Positions 1 through 7,761 of a stretch of DNA of 23,754 nucleotides are shown piece after piece (position 1 is the stretch's first letter; every line of letters begins with the position of its first letter). A model generated the notes under the pieces. It was not told where the DNA came from and made no database searches. It saw nothing but the letters and a program-made list of their open reading frames with translations. The position numbers and the translations under genes were made by a program. This DNA is from Flavobacteriaceae bacterium. GTDB lineage: Bacteria > Bacteroidota > Bacteroidia > Flavobacteriales > Flavobacteriaceae. The DNA is taken from NCBI GenBank assembly GCA_030613745.1, contig JAUWLK010000006.1:1-23754 (forward strand), in the 5' to 3' direction.

Positions 1-792
1 AGCTTCTTTAGTTAAATCAGTATCTCTACTAATAATGGTTTGTAAGCCGTTAATAATTTGAGCAGAAACAACTATGGGATCAATACCTCCCCAAGGTCTT
101 GAACCATGTGTTTGTTTACCATGTACTTTTATTACAAAGCGTTGAGCTGCAGCCATTGTCCCTCCTGGTTTATATGTAATTTTGCCTACATCTAATCCAG
201 CAGCCATATGTAAGCCAAAAATTACATCTACATCTGGATTTTTTAATACACCTTCTTTCACCATCATTTTAGCCCCACCTTCTTCACCCGGAGGTGTACC
301 TTCTTCTGCTGGCTGAAAAATAAACTTTACAGTTCCTTTCAAATCCTTTTTTATCTTACTTAACACCTCTGCCGTTCCCATTAAAACAGCAGTATGTGCG
401 TCGTGCCCACAAGCATGCATAACACCTGTTTCTATTCCATTATAAGTACTTTTTACTTTTGAAGCAAAAGGAACATCAACTCTTTCAGTAACTGGTAAAG
501 CGTCAATATCAGCTCGTAAGGCTACAACCGGACCAGGTTTTCCACCTTTTAAAATTCCAACAACTCCTGTATGTGCAATTCCTGTTTCAACTTCAAAACC
601 TAAATTTTTTAAATGAGCAGCTATTTTTTTTGCTGTTTCAAACTCTCTATTTGATAATTCCGGATGTTCATGAAAGTACCTCCTCCATTCAATAACTTTT
701 GAATCAATATTTTCAATTAGTTTTTTTGTTTTGTCTGTTTGTGCTTGTATTCCTATTGCTATTAACAATAAAAATAATGTTAGTTTTTTCAT
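1..792 (-). CDS. M20-family amidohydrolase, exported (3' end cut by window edge)
   Basis: Metal-dependent M20 amidohydrolase of the hippurate hydrolase / N-acyl-amino-acid amidohydrolase type, which cleaves amide-linked acyl groups from amino acids. The reading frame is open from the ATG at 792 to the window edge, giving 264 visible residues; the C-terminus lies outside. Residues 1-18 form a signal peptide (MKKLTLFLLLIAIGIQAQ), so the enzyme is probably periplasmic or secreted. Visible family motifs are RYFHEHPELS (near residue 38), RADIDALP (near 93), HACGHDAHT (near 126, metal-binding Cys/His) and FQPAEEG with the catalytic Glu pair. The gene lies 82 nt downstream of the DUF3570 gene on the same strand with no clear terminator between them, so readthrough from that operon is possible. 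The exact substrate cannot be told from sequence. Confidence 0.9.
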   Translation of the reverse strand, partial: MKKLTLFLLLIAIGIQAQTDKTKKLIENIDSKVIEWRRYFHEHPELSNREFETAKKIAAHLKNLGFEVETGIAHTGVVGILKGGKPGPVVALRADIDALPVTERVDVPFASKVKSTYNGIETGVMHACGHDAHTAVLMGTAEVLSKIKKDLKGTVKFIFQPAEEGTPPGEEGGAKMMVKEGVLKNPDVDVIFGLHMAAGLDVGKITYKPGGTMAAAQRFVIKVHGKQTHGSRPWGGIDPIVVSAQIINGLQTIISRDTDLTKEA

Positions 793-874
793 TTTAATTT
801 CTTAAATAATTAATTCTCTGCATATATACAGAAAACAGATAACTATTCAATCAAGTTTGTAACATTTACATTAT

Positions 875-2185
875 TTAATCCACAAACTTAATTCCTAAAG
901 TTATTATATCGGCATTTAAATCATTGCTTCGTTGGTAGTGATTGTATCGCAAATCAATATTTTTCAATCCAAATTTCCATATTTTAGCTTTTGTAAAAAT
1001 ATCTGTATATCTTAATGCTACTCCGTATTGGTTAGCATCAAAAGCGGATAAATCATAATCTGAAGTATAATATTCTTCTGTTGATAAATGTACTTCTTTA
1101 GGAGCAAAATAATCAGATTCTGTTTGTGTATAAAAACGATATAATGGTGCAACAGTAAACTTTGATGCTATTTTTATTGGTAATTCAATACTAGCTGTAT
1201 GTGATGTAATTCCCCAATCATCATCATAATATCTATAGTACGATCTAATCACAATATATTCATTTATATAAAAGTTTAATCGTGCCCCTATAGGAAATTT
1301 AAATCTATTGGTTGGTAAATTTTCATTGTCATCAGCCAATTGAAACTCTTCAATAAATGAATCTGGTTTATCTGCAAAATATACACGATGATAAGGTGTT
1401 GATAATAATCCATCTTGTATAATAATATCAAAAAACAAAGATCCTTGAATACTTTTTGTTAATATTTGGGAAAAACTTACAGACAAAGCATATGAATTTC
1501 TATGTTCATCAGTATTAGGTATAAAAGCAGAAGGATTATAATCGGGATTACCAGTTATAGTATATCCATTAAAAAAATCGCCATTTAAACCATCTTTAAA
1601 AAATTCTTTTAATTCTTTTGGATATATTGACCTCCATTTATCAAAATAAAGCTGTGCTTTAAAACTCAATTCGGTATTTTGCTCATTAAATAATTTTGTA
1701 AATGACCCTCCTACTCCAATTGAAAAATAATCATATTCAGTAGAAAATCCAATATTACCGCTTACAATAGTATTTCTATTTTCTGAACTGTGGGAATAAT
1801 CTGCCAAACCATGAACTAAAACATCCCCCATGGAAGCTCCAGAAGACACATACCAAGGACTTGCTGGTTTATCAGATGAAAACGGATCAATATTACTTGA
1901 AGATGCTGAGGTATAAGCTGATATACCAATATCAACCGTTAAAACATCATCACCATTTATTGGTAAACTAACAACAATTGATGAAGTGACATCTGTTAGT
2001 TCTTCTGTACCTTCTCCTCCCGCTACAGAAGAATGAATTCCGTCTTGAGTATAAAAACTCATTAATATGTCTATTTCCGTAGATTCTAAAACTTTTTTCT
2101 GATAGGAAGATTTTGTGTCTTCTTGAGCTGTCAATTTTAAAACACTAAAAAGTACAAACACTATAATAAATTTAATTTTCATCAC
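875..2185 (-). CDS. DUF3570 domain protein, probable outer-membrane beta-barrel
   Basis: 436-residue exported protein: signal peptide at residues 1-20, then a body of alternating amphipathic strands ending in a short aromatic/hydrophobic strand (LGIKFVD), as expected for an outer-membrane barrel. I recognise it as DUF3570 mainly from its context and its N-terminal region, which includes the small-residue segment SSGAS at residues 114-118. It is the last gene of a tight operon: 11 nt after the DUF4266 lipoprotein, which follows ApbE and a thioredoxin-like protein. That linkage is recurrent in Bacteroidota and Proteobacteria, but the biochemical role is not established. SGAS resembles the [S/T]GA[T/S] core of ApbE flavinylation sites, which is only suggestive. 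Two consecutive Met codons begin the frame and either could start. Confidence 0.8.
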   Translation of the reverse strand: MMKIKFIIVFVLFSVLKLTAQEDTKSSYQKKVLESTEIDILMSFYTQDGIHSSVAGGEGTEELTDVTSSIVVSLPINGDDVLTVDIGISAYTSASSSNIDPFSSDKPASPWYVSSGASMGDVLVHGLADYSHSSENRNTIVSGNIGFSTEYDYFSIGVGGSFTKLFNEQNTELSFKAQLYFDKWRSIYPKELKEFFKDGLNGDFFNGYTITGNPDYNPSAFIPNTDEHRNSYALSVSFSQILTKSIQGSLFFDIIIQDGLLSTPYHRVYFADKPDSFIEEFQLADDNENLPTNRFKFPIGARLNFYINEYIVIRSYYRYYDDDWGITSHTASIELPIKIASKFTVAPLYRFYTQTESDYFAPKEVHLSTEEYYTSDYDLSAFDANQYGVALRYTDIFTKAKIWKFGLKNIDLRYNHYQRSNDLNADIITLGIKFVD

Positions 2186-2196
2186 AATTTTTCTTT

Positions 2197-2403
2197 CTAA
2201 TTACAACCGCAACCTCCACCTGTTTTCCCTCCGTTTGCACCTGCAGCAGATTCACGGTATGTTTGAAAAGTTGTTTCAAATCTTTCCATTTTTTGGACTG
2301 ACAAAACCATATCTGGATCATTAATATTCATTTTTTGATATTCTTTTACCACTGTACATGATGAAACTGCAATTAACAAAAGCAGAATAATAATAATTTT
2401 CAT
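2197..2403 (-). CDS. DUF4266 small lipoprotein with Gly/Cys-rich C-terminus
   Basis: 68-residue protein with a lipoprotein signal: hydrophobic residues 3-13, then VSSC with Cys16 as the lipidation site. The mature chain is about 50 residues and contains the segment NINDPDMVLS, a charged stretch, and a tail with GANGGKTGGGCGCN. This tail is the hallmark of DUF4266, which is almost always encoded beside DUF3570 and ApbE. The gene starts 1 nt after the ApbE stop, so it is certainly co-transcribed. The two closely spaced cysteines in a glycine-rich end could bind metal or a cofactor, form a disulfide handled by the thioredoxin-like protein, or be a modification site; the sequence does not decide. 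Confidence 0.85.
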   Translation of the reverse strand: MKIIIILLLLIAVSSCTVVKEYQKMNINDPDMVLSVQKMERFETTFQTYRESAAGANGGKTGGGCGCN

Positions 2404-2404
2404 A

Positions 2405-3409
2405 TTAATTTTTTTTACTATTAATTATATTTTTGAATTGGATGCCTTTAGAATTATGAATTCTATTATTATCATCAATAATTACACATTCAACTCCTTT
2501 TAATTGATTGATTAAATCAATTCCTACTGAAGCACCCATCACAAAAATTGATGTAGCTAAGGCATCTGCTAACTCTGCTTTAGGTGCAAAAACAGTTGCG
2601 CTAACTATTCCATTTGCTGGATATCCTGTTTTAGGATTAATAATATGACTATACCTTTTTCCATCAAAATAGATGAATTTTTCATAATTTCCTGAAGTCA
2701 CAACAGCCTGATTATCAATATCAAACCATGAGTAAATTTTATTTTTATTCAAAGGGTTTATAATACCCGCTTTCCAACTTTGACCATCTGGTTGTTTTCC
2801 CCAACAATTTAGATCACCAGAAGCATTTATCAATCCTGCTCTTACTCCTTTTTCTTGTAATAATTTTTTAGCTTTATCAGCAGCATATCCTTTACCAATT
2901 GCACCAAAACCAATTTTCATTCCCTTATGTTTTAAAAATACTGTTTGGTCATTATCATTTAATATGATGTTTTTATAACCCACTTTTTCTACTGATTTCT
3001 TTATCGCTTCCGCGGAAGGTATCTCGGTCATTGTCCCGTCAAATTTCCAAATTTCATCCATGGATGCATACGAAATATCAAAAGCGCCATTAGTAATCTT
3101 AGAAACCTGAATAGACCGATTGATCAGATCAAATAATTCTTTACTTACTTTAACAGGTTTTATTCCTGCATTATGATTTATTTTAGATGTTTCAGAATGT
3201 TTATCCCAAGAAGAAATTAATTTTTCAATTCGTTTAATTTCTGTAATAGCTATATCAATATATTTATTCCCTTTTTCCTCTGAAGAAGCTACCACTGAGA
3301 TATCAAACCTACTCCCCATTTGTTTCAATACATGGTCATATTTTTTATCTTGAGCTGACACTGACTGTATTAAAATAATTTGAAAAAAAATCAGAAAAGG
3401 AATTTTCAT
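2405..3409 (-). CDS. apbE: FAD:protein FMN transferase (ApbE family)
   Basis: ApbE proteins cut FAD and attach the FMN moiety covalently to Thr/Ser of extracytoplasmic redox proteins, using Mg2+. The 334-residue length is normal. It has a cleavable signal peptide (residues 1-19, ending SVSAQ), placing the enzyme in the periplasm. Family motifs seen are the FAD-binding GFGAIGKGYAADKA, NASGDL, VVTSGNYEKF, SHIINPKTG and the metal-binding ADALATSIFVMG near the C-terminus. The start overlaps the stop of the thioredoxin-like gene by 4 nt, and the DUF4266 gene follows after 1 nt. No classical flavinylated partner (NqrB/C, RnfG, FMN-bind domain) is encoded in the window, so the likely clients are DUF3570 or DUF4266; this is inference from linkage. 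Confidence 0.93.
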   Translation of the reverse strand: MKIPFLIFFQIILIQSVSAQDKKYDHVLKQMGSRFDISVVASSEEKGNKYIDIAITEIKRIEKLISSWDKHSETSKINHNAGIKPVKVSKELFDLINRSIQVSKITNGAFDISYASMDEIWKFDGTMTEIPSAEAIKKSVEKVGYKNIILNDNDQTVFLKHKGMKIGFGAIGKGYAADKAKKLLQEKGVRAGLINASGDLNCWGKQPDGQSWKAGIINPLNKNKIYSWFDIDNQAVVTSGNYEKFIYFDGKRYSHIINPKTGYPANGIVSATVFAPKAELADALATSIFVMGASVGIDLINQLKGVECVIIDDNNRIHNSKGIQFKNIINSKKN

Positions 3410-3846
3410 TTTTCAAATGTAATCAATTCATCTATATATGACTGGGGTGAAATATCTTTATACCCGGTTTCTCCTAATACTTTGCCATTTTTATCTAAAA
3501 CCAAAACCAATGGAAAATAACCTTTTTTGTTATATTTTTCTGCCAGCGCATCATTATGTGTTTGTTGCTCTTTTGATAATTTATTAGTTTTTCTTTTTGG
3601 AAAATTTAATTTTAATAAAACCCAATTTTCTTCTGCATACTCTTTAAAATCTTTACTTTCCCAAATATATTTTTCTAATTTTATACAAGGTGCACACCAA
3701 TCAGAACCAGCAAAAACCATTATAATATTTTTATTTTCTTTTTGAGCCAATGCTTTTACCTCATCAAAATTTATGAACCACTCTTGGGCTATTAATGCAT
3801 TAAAAGAAAAAAGAAAAGAAATCAATAATATACTAATTCGCTTCAT
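3406..3846 (-). CDS. Exported thioredoxin-like protein (WCAPC motif)
   Basis: 146-residue periplasmic thioredoxin-fold protein. Residues 1-20 are a signal peptide (ending ALIAQ). The redox motif is SDWCAPC near residues 48-54, and the cis-proline loop is GYFPLV near residue 110; together they define an active thioredoxin-like oxidoreductase rather than a redox-dead homologue. It is first in the operon with ApbE, DUF4266 and DUF3570, overlapping ApbE by 4 nt. In this setting a role in reducing cysteines of the DUF4266 tail, or in electron supply to a flavinylated partner, is plausible but unproven. A good -7 element (TATATTTG) lies about 28 nt upstream of the start. Confidence 0.9.
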   Translation of the reverse strand: MKRISILLISFLFSFNALIAQEWFINFDEVKALAQKENKNIIMVFAGSDWCAPCIKLEKYIWESKDFKEYAEENWVLLKLNFPKRKTNKLSKEQQTHNDALAEKYNKKGYFPLVLVLDKNGKVLGETGYKDISPQSYIDELITFEK

Positions 3847-3873
3847 GTATTTAAATTATGTAATTAAAGTATA

Positions 3874-3881
3874 CAAATATA
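3874..3881 (-). promoter_or_regulatory. Bacteroidota -7 box for the thioredoxin/ApbE operon
   Basis: Reads TATATTTG on the minus strand, matching TAnnTTTG, between the glnN terminator and the thioredoxin-like gene. A TTG at 3908-3910 lies 26 nt upstream, a little wider than the usual 17-23-nt spacing, so the -33 element is uncertain. Confidence 0.45.
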
Positions 3882-3904
3882 AAAATTATAACTAAACTTA
3901 ATTA

Positions 3905-3934
3905 CTACAAAAAATCCCACATAAAGTGGGATTT
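3905..3934 (-). terminator. Rho-independent terminator of glnN
   Basis: On the minus strand a perfect 9-bp stem (AAATCCCAC / GTGGGATTT) with a 5-nt loop is followed by a T-rich run. It sits 25 nt past the glutamine synthetase stop codon and separates it from the thioredoxin/ApbE operon. Confidence 0.88.
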
Positions 3935-3958
3935 AACATCTATTTAACCAAGTAAATA

Positions 3959-6145
3959 TTATCTGGTAAACAACATTTCACGATATTTAGTTAATGGCCA
4001 AAGTTCATCATCAATCATTAATTCTAATTTATCACAATGATATCTTACTTCATCAAAATATGGTCTTACTTTATCACAATAATCTATAGCCTTAGCTTCA
4101 GCTTCTTCAATAAGATTAGCTTTTTTACGCTCTTCAATCATTAAATTTGTTTTGGTTGTAATTCCTGCAATATGCTCAGAAATTTTTCTTATTAAATCCA
4201 TTTGATCTTTTGCAATGGCTTCAAACTCATTACCAAAAACTTTTTTTAATCCTGTTACATTTTTGATTAATATATTTTGATAATTAACTGCAGTTGGCAC
4301 TACGTGATTTAGTGCAATATCACCTAAAACTCTACCTTCAATTTGAATACGCAAAGAATATTCATCCAATTGAATTTCATGACGAGCTTTTATTTCAACC
4401 TCACTCATCACTTTCATTTCACCATACAGATCAATAGTTTTTTGGGATATTTTTGATTTAAGAGCAATAGGTGTAGTTTTATTATTACTTAAACCTCTTT
4501 TTTTAGCCTCTTTTTCCCATTCAATACTATATCCATTACCTTCAAACAAAATATCTTTTGATTGTTTGATATACTCACGTAACACATTAAAAATAGCTTC
4601 ATCTTTTTTCAAATCTTTATTTTTGATCAAACTATCAACTTCAATTTTAAAATCCTTTAATTGTTTAGCAACAATTGTATTTAAAATTGTCATTGGTTTG
4701 GCACAGTTAGCTTGTGAACCAACAGCCCTAAATTCAAATTTATTTCCTGTAAAAGCAAAAGGAGAAGTTCTATTTCTATCCGTATTATCTAATAAAATTT
4801 CAGGAATCTTACCAACTACATTTAATTTTAAATCTGTTTTTTCTTCAGGTGATAGTTTTCCATCAGTTACACCTTCTAAATCATTTAATACTTTTGTCAA
4901 TTGTTCGCCAATAAATACTGAAATAATTGCTGGTGGTGCTTCATTTGCCCCTAACCTATGATCATTACTTGCAGATGCAATACCTGCACGCATTAATTCT
5001 TCATATTCTCTAATTGCTTTTATGGTGTTAATAAAAAAAGTTAAAAATTGTAAATTACGCATAGGTGTTTTACTCGGACTTAATAAATTAATTCCCGTAT
5101 TGGTACTCAATGACCAGTTATTGTGTTTACCCGAACCGTTAATTCCGGCAAATGGTTTTTCATGAAATAAAATTCTAAAATTATGTTTTGATGCTACTTT
5201 ACCCATAACATCCATTAATAATGAATTGTGATCAACAGCCAAGTTAGCTTCTTCATAAATTGGTGCTAATTCAAATTGATTTGGTGCCACCTCATTATGA
5301 CGAGTTTTAACAGGTATACCCAACTTCATACATTCAAATTCTAATTCACGCATAAAATTCAATGCTCTTTGAGGAATACTACCAAAATAATGATCATCTA
5401 ATTGCTGACCTTTAGCAGATGAATGACCTAATAAAGTCCGACCTGTCATAATCAAATCAGGACGAGATATAACTAAAGCTTTATCTATCAAAAAATATTC
5501 TTGTTCCCAACCTAATGAAGCTGTTACTTTTTTTACATTTTTATCAAAATATTTTGCAATTGCTGTAGCATGTTTATCAACTGATTGTAAAGCTCTTAAA
5601 AGTGGAGTTTTATTATCTAATGCTTCTCCTGTATATGCAACAAATATTGTAGGAATACACAAAGTTGTGCCATAAATAAAGGCAGGAGATGTAGGGTCCC
5701 AAGCGGTATAACCACGTGCTTCAAAAGTATTTCTTATTCCTCCACTTGGAAAACTTGAAGCATCTGGTTCTTGTTGTACCAATTCACTACCTCCAAATCT
5801 TTCAATAGCATTACCACCACCAATTGGCTCAAAAAATGCATCGTGTTTTTCGGCAGTTCCACCCGTTAGTGGTTGAAACCAATGCGTATAATGTGTAACT
5901 CCTTTTGCCATAGCCCAATCTTTCATTGACGAAGCTACTTGATCTGCAATTTTTCTATCAATTTTAGATCCATAATTCATTGCATTCATTACACCTTCAT
6001 AAGCATCTTTAGTTAAATATTGGCGCATTGTGTTTTCACTAAACACATTTATTCCAAAACTTTCTGAATGTTTTCTCGGTTCAATAAACTTTATAGGTTT
6101 TCTGTTTATTGTTTGCTTTAATGCTTTAAATCTAAAAGAAGTCAT
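3959..6145 (-). CDS. glnN: Glutamine synthetase type III
   Basis: Makes glutamine from glutamate, ammonia and ATP in the cytoplasm, the main ammonium-assimilating step. The 728-residue length fits the GSIII class (about 720-730), much longer than GSI (about 470). Recognisable blocks are the N-terminal SGGIRNTFEARGYTAWDP region, the catalytic NEVAPNQFELAPIYEEANLA segment, the ATP-binding KPFAGINGSGKHNNWS segment, and RLGANEAPPAIISVF. The C-terminal third is the long helical region specific to GSIII. It is transcribed alone, with a promoter-like TTG-N18-TAttTTTG at 6171-6199 and a strong terminator at 3905-3934. The start at 6145 (MTSFRFKALK) matches the usual GSIII N-terminus. Confidence 0.96.
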   Translation of the reverse strand: MTSFRFKALKQTINRKPIKFIEPRKHSESFGINVFSENTMRQYLTKDAYEGVMNAMNYGSKIDRKIADQVASSMKDWAMAKGVTHYTHWFQPLTGGTAEKHDAFFEPIGGGNAIERFGGSELVQQEPDASSFPSGGIRNTFEARGYTAWDPTSPAFIYGTTLCIPTIFVAYTGEALDNKTPLLRALQSVDKHATAIAKYFDKNVKKVTASLGWEQEYFLIDKALVISRPDLIMTGRTLLGHSSAKGQQLDDHYFGSIPQRALNFMRELEFECMKLGIPVKTRHNEVAPNQFELAPIYEEANLAVDHNSLLMDVMGKVASKHNFRILFHEKPFAGINGSGKHNNWSLSTNTGINLLSPSKTPMRNLQFLTFFINTIKAIREYEELMRAGIASASNDHRLGANEAPPAIISVFIGEQLTKVLNDLEGVTDGKLSPEEKTDLKLNVVGKIPEILLDNTDRNRTSPFAFTGNKFEFRAVGSQANCAKPMTILNTIVAKQLKDFKIEVDSLIKNKDLKKDEAIFNVLREYIKQSKDILFEGNGYSIEWEKEAKKRGLSNNKTTPIALKSKISQKTIDLYGEMKVMSEVEIKARHEIQLDEYSLRIQIEGRVLGDIALNHVVPTAVNYQNILIKNVTGLKKVFGNEFEAIAKDQMDLIRKISEHIAGITTKTNLMIEERKKANLIEEAEAKAIDYCDKVRPYFDEVRYHCDKLELMIDDELWPLTKYREMLFTR

Positions 6146-6170
6146 AGTTTTTTATTTATGTATTACTGTG

Positions 6171-6199
6171 CAAAAATATAAATTTTTACAAAAAAACAA
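6171..6199 (-). promoter_or_regulatory. glnN promoter (TTG-N18-TAttTTTG)
   Basis: On the minus strand, TTG at 6199-6197 and TATTTTTG at 6178-6171 are separated by 18 nt, within the known Bacteroidota -33/-7 spacing. The -7 box ends 25 nt before the glnN start. Farther upstream, two related 10-mers (ATCATACCCC at 6201-6210 and ATTATACCCT at 6254-6263, plus-strand reading) could be regulator sites. Confidence 0.55.
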
Positions 6200-6314
6200 C
6201 ATCATACCCCTGTTTTTTTAGGGTTATTTTTCTATTTTTATTAAATAGAAAATATTATACCCTAATTTTTATTAATACAGAAATAAAAGAATGTATTTTT
6301 AAGAGATGCTTTAT

Positions 6315-7247
6315 TTACAGCATTAAAGCTATAAAAACCACATAGAGTCCTAGTAGTATCAATCCTTCTTTCCAGCTCAATTTCATACGTTCGGGAACAA
6401 AAACTAAAGGAAATATGAGTAATGCAATAAATAACATCCAAATAATATCATTAGTTAATAAACCCGGATCCTGAACTGTTAAAGGTGTTACCATAGAAGT
6501 GATACCTAGTACGGCTAATATATTAAACACATTTGAACCTAATAAATTACCAAGTGAAATAGCTTTTTCTTTTTTAATAACAGCAATTATTGATGCTGCT
6601 AATTCAGGAACACTTGTACCTATTGATATTATAGTTACTCCAATTATTCGTTCACTTACTCCATATTGATTTGCTAAATTTACTGCACCTTTTATTAATA
6701 GCTCTGAACCACCCCAAAGTCCTAATCCACCAATAACTAAATATATTAACACCAAATAAATGGGTAACTCTACATCATCTTCAGGCATTTCATCAACAAC
6801 CGCAGGTTTTTGAAATTTTAGTAAATAAACTAAAAATACTATCAATAAAATAAACAGTATTAATCCTTCATATCGTTGTAAAACACCATCATAAGCTATA
6901 AAAAAATAAAAAACAACAGAAGATAACATCATTACCGGCCAATCTATTTTATAAAAACTTTTTTCAACACTTATTGTTGATATCACAGTAACAATACCTA
7001 GTACTAATCCTAAATTTGCTATATTTGAACCAATAACATTTCCTAATGAAATATCAGCATGACCCTCTAAAGCTGAATTTAAACTGACTATCAATTCCGG
7101 CATTGAAGTAGCAAAAGACACCACAGTCATACCTATTACAATTTTAGGAATATTAAGACGTAATGATAAGCCAACTGCAGCCTTTAACAACCAATTTCCT
7201 CCTAAAATCAAAATAATAAATCCGGTAATTAATAAAACGTAATTCAT
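6315..7247 (-). CDS. Calcium/sodium antiporter, CaCA family (YrbG-like)
   Basis: Inner-membrane cation exchanger that moves Ca2+ out against Na+ or H+. Both alpha repeats of the CaCA superfamily are visible: repeat 1 with SFATSMPELIVSL and GNVIGSNIANLGLVLG, repeat 2 with SIGTSVPELAASI and GNLLGSNVFNILAVLG. About ten membrane helices are split by a short acidic loop (MPEDDVELP), as in the family. I place the start at 7247 (MNYVLLITGF). An in-frame ATG at 7286 would add 13 polar residues not typical of the family, and the likely -7 box (7261-7268) lies inside that extension. The gene is divergent from the BlaI-type repressor gene, sharing a 142-bp control region. Confidence 0.93.
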   Translation of the reverse strand: MNYVLLITGFIILILGGNWLLKAAVGLSLRLNIPKIVIGMTVVSFATSMPELIVSLNSALEGHADISLGNVIGSNIANLGLVLGIVTVISTISVEKSFYKIDWPVMMLSSVVFYFFIAYDGVLQRYEGLILFILLIVFLVYLLKFQKPAVVDEMPEDDVELPIYLVLIYLVIGGLGLWGGSELLIKGAVNLANQYGVSERIIGVTIISIGTSVPELAASIIAVIKKEKAISLGNLLGSNVFNILAVLGITSMVTPLTVQDPGLLTNDIIWMLFIALLIFPLVFVPERMKLSWKEGLILLGLYVVFIALML

Positions 7248-7260
7248 GCTTGGTTTTTTA

Positions 7261-7268
7261 CAAATATA
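7261..7268 (-). promoter_or_regulatory. -7 box for the antiporter gene
   Basis: TATATTTG on the minus strand, an exact TAnnTTTG match, 13 nt upstream of the preferred start at 7247. No convincing -33 TTG is seen. Its position argues against the longer frame beginning at 7286. Confidence 0.4.
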
Positions 7269-7327
7269 ACAGAAAAACTTCTCCACTTATAATATTAAAA
7301 ATGAAAAATATTAAATTTTTGTTAAAT

Positions 7328-7363
7328 AACTATATTTATAGTTTCATAACTATTTTTTTAGTT
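7328..7363. promoter_or_regulatory. Two tandem AACTA-N6-TAGTT palindromes, candidate BlaI-type operators
   Basis: Site 1 at 7328-7343 is a near-perfect palindrome, AACTATA-TT-TATAGTT. Site 2 at 7348-7363 is AACTA-TTTTTT-TAGTT. They have equal length (16 bp), the same outer half-sites, and centres exactly 20 bp apart (about two helical turns). Site 2 directly abuts the -7 box of the repressor gene. This is the arrangement expected for an autoregulating winged-helix dimer. Confidence 0.6.
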
Positions 7364-7371
7364 TACATTTG
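7364..7371 (+). promoter_or_regulatory. -7 box for the blaI/M56 operon
   Basis: TACATTTG matches TAnnTTTG and ends 18 nt before the start codon. The expected -33 region is occupied by the tandem palindromes, so repressor binding would block polymerase. Confidence 0.5.
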
Positions 7372-7389
7372 TTTTAAAGATTTTACAAA

Positions 7390-7761
7390 ATGGAAAAACT
7401 TACCAATAAAGAAGAGGAAATAATGCGTGTTTTATGGAAATTAAAAAACGCATTTGTAAAAGAAGTTGTTGCCCAATTACCAATTCCCAAACCCCATTAC
7501 AATACAATTTCAACAATTATTAGAAACATGGAAGAAAAAGGTTTTGTAAATCATATCGCTTTTGGAAAAACGCATCAATATTACCCTTCAATTACTAAAG
7601 AAGAGTATAGAAAAATGTTCATGCACAAAACCATTCAACACTATTTTGAAAATTCATACAAAAATGTGGTTTCTTTTTTTGCCAAAGAAGAGAAAATTAG
7701 TGTTGATGAATTAAAAGAAATTATTTCTATCATCGAGAAATCTCAAAAAAATAAAAAATAA
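7390..7761 (+). CDS. BlaI/MecI-family transcriptional repressor
   Basis: 123-residue winged-helix repressor of the BlaI/MecI/CopY family. The N-terminal domain begins with LTNKEEEIMRVLW, the family's first helix, followed by the recognition region HYNTISTIIRNMEEKGFV (residues 36-53) and the wing FGKTHQYYPSI. The C-terminal third is the helical dimerisation segment cleaved by the partner peptidase in classical Bla/Mec systems. The stop codon overlaps the M56 gene start (TAATG), so the two are translationally coupled. In Bacteroidota such pairs often sit away from beta-lactamases, as here, so the regulated genes and inducing signal are unknown. The two palindromes just upstream suggest autoregulation. 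Confidence 0.93.
   Translation: MEKLTNKEEEIMRVLWKLKNAFVKEVVAQLPIPKPHYNTISTIIRNMEEKGFVNHIAFGKTHQYYPSITKEEYRKMFMHKTIQHYFENSYKNVVSFFAKEEKISVDELKEIISIIEKSQKNKK

Noticed and set aside
4566..4961. Plus-strand open frame of 131 codons
   Set aside because: Lies wholly inside glnN on the opposite strand; no recognisable protein features and no promoter.
6306..6323. ATGCT/AGCAT hairpin at the end of the antiporter gene as terminator
   Set aside because: Only five pairs, the stop codon is in its loop, and the following T content is weak.
7248..7286. N-terminal extension of the antiporter (start at 7286)
   Set aside because: Adds a polar Cys-containing segment before the first helix and contains an exact -7 promoter box.
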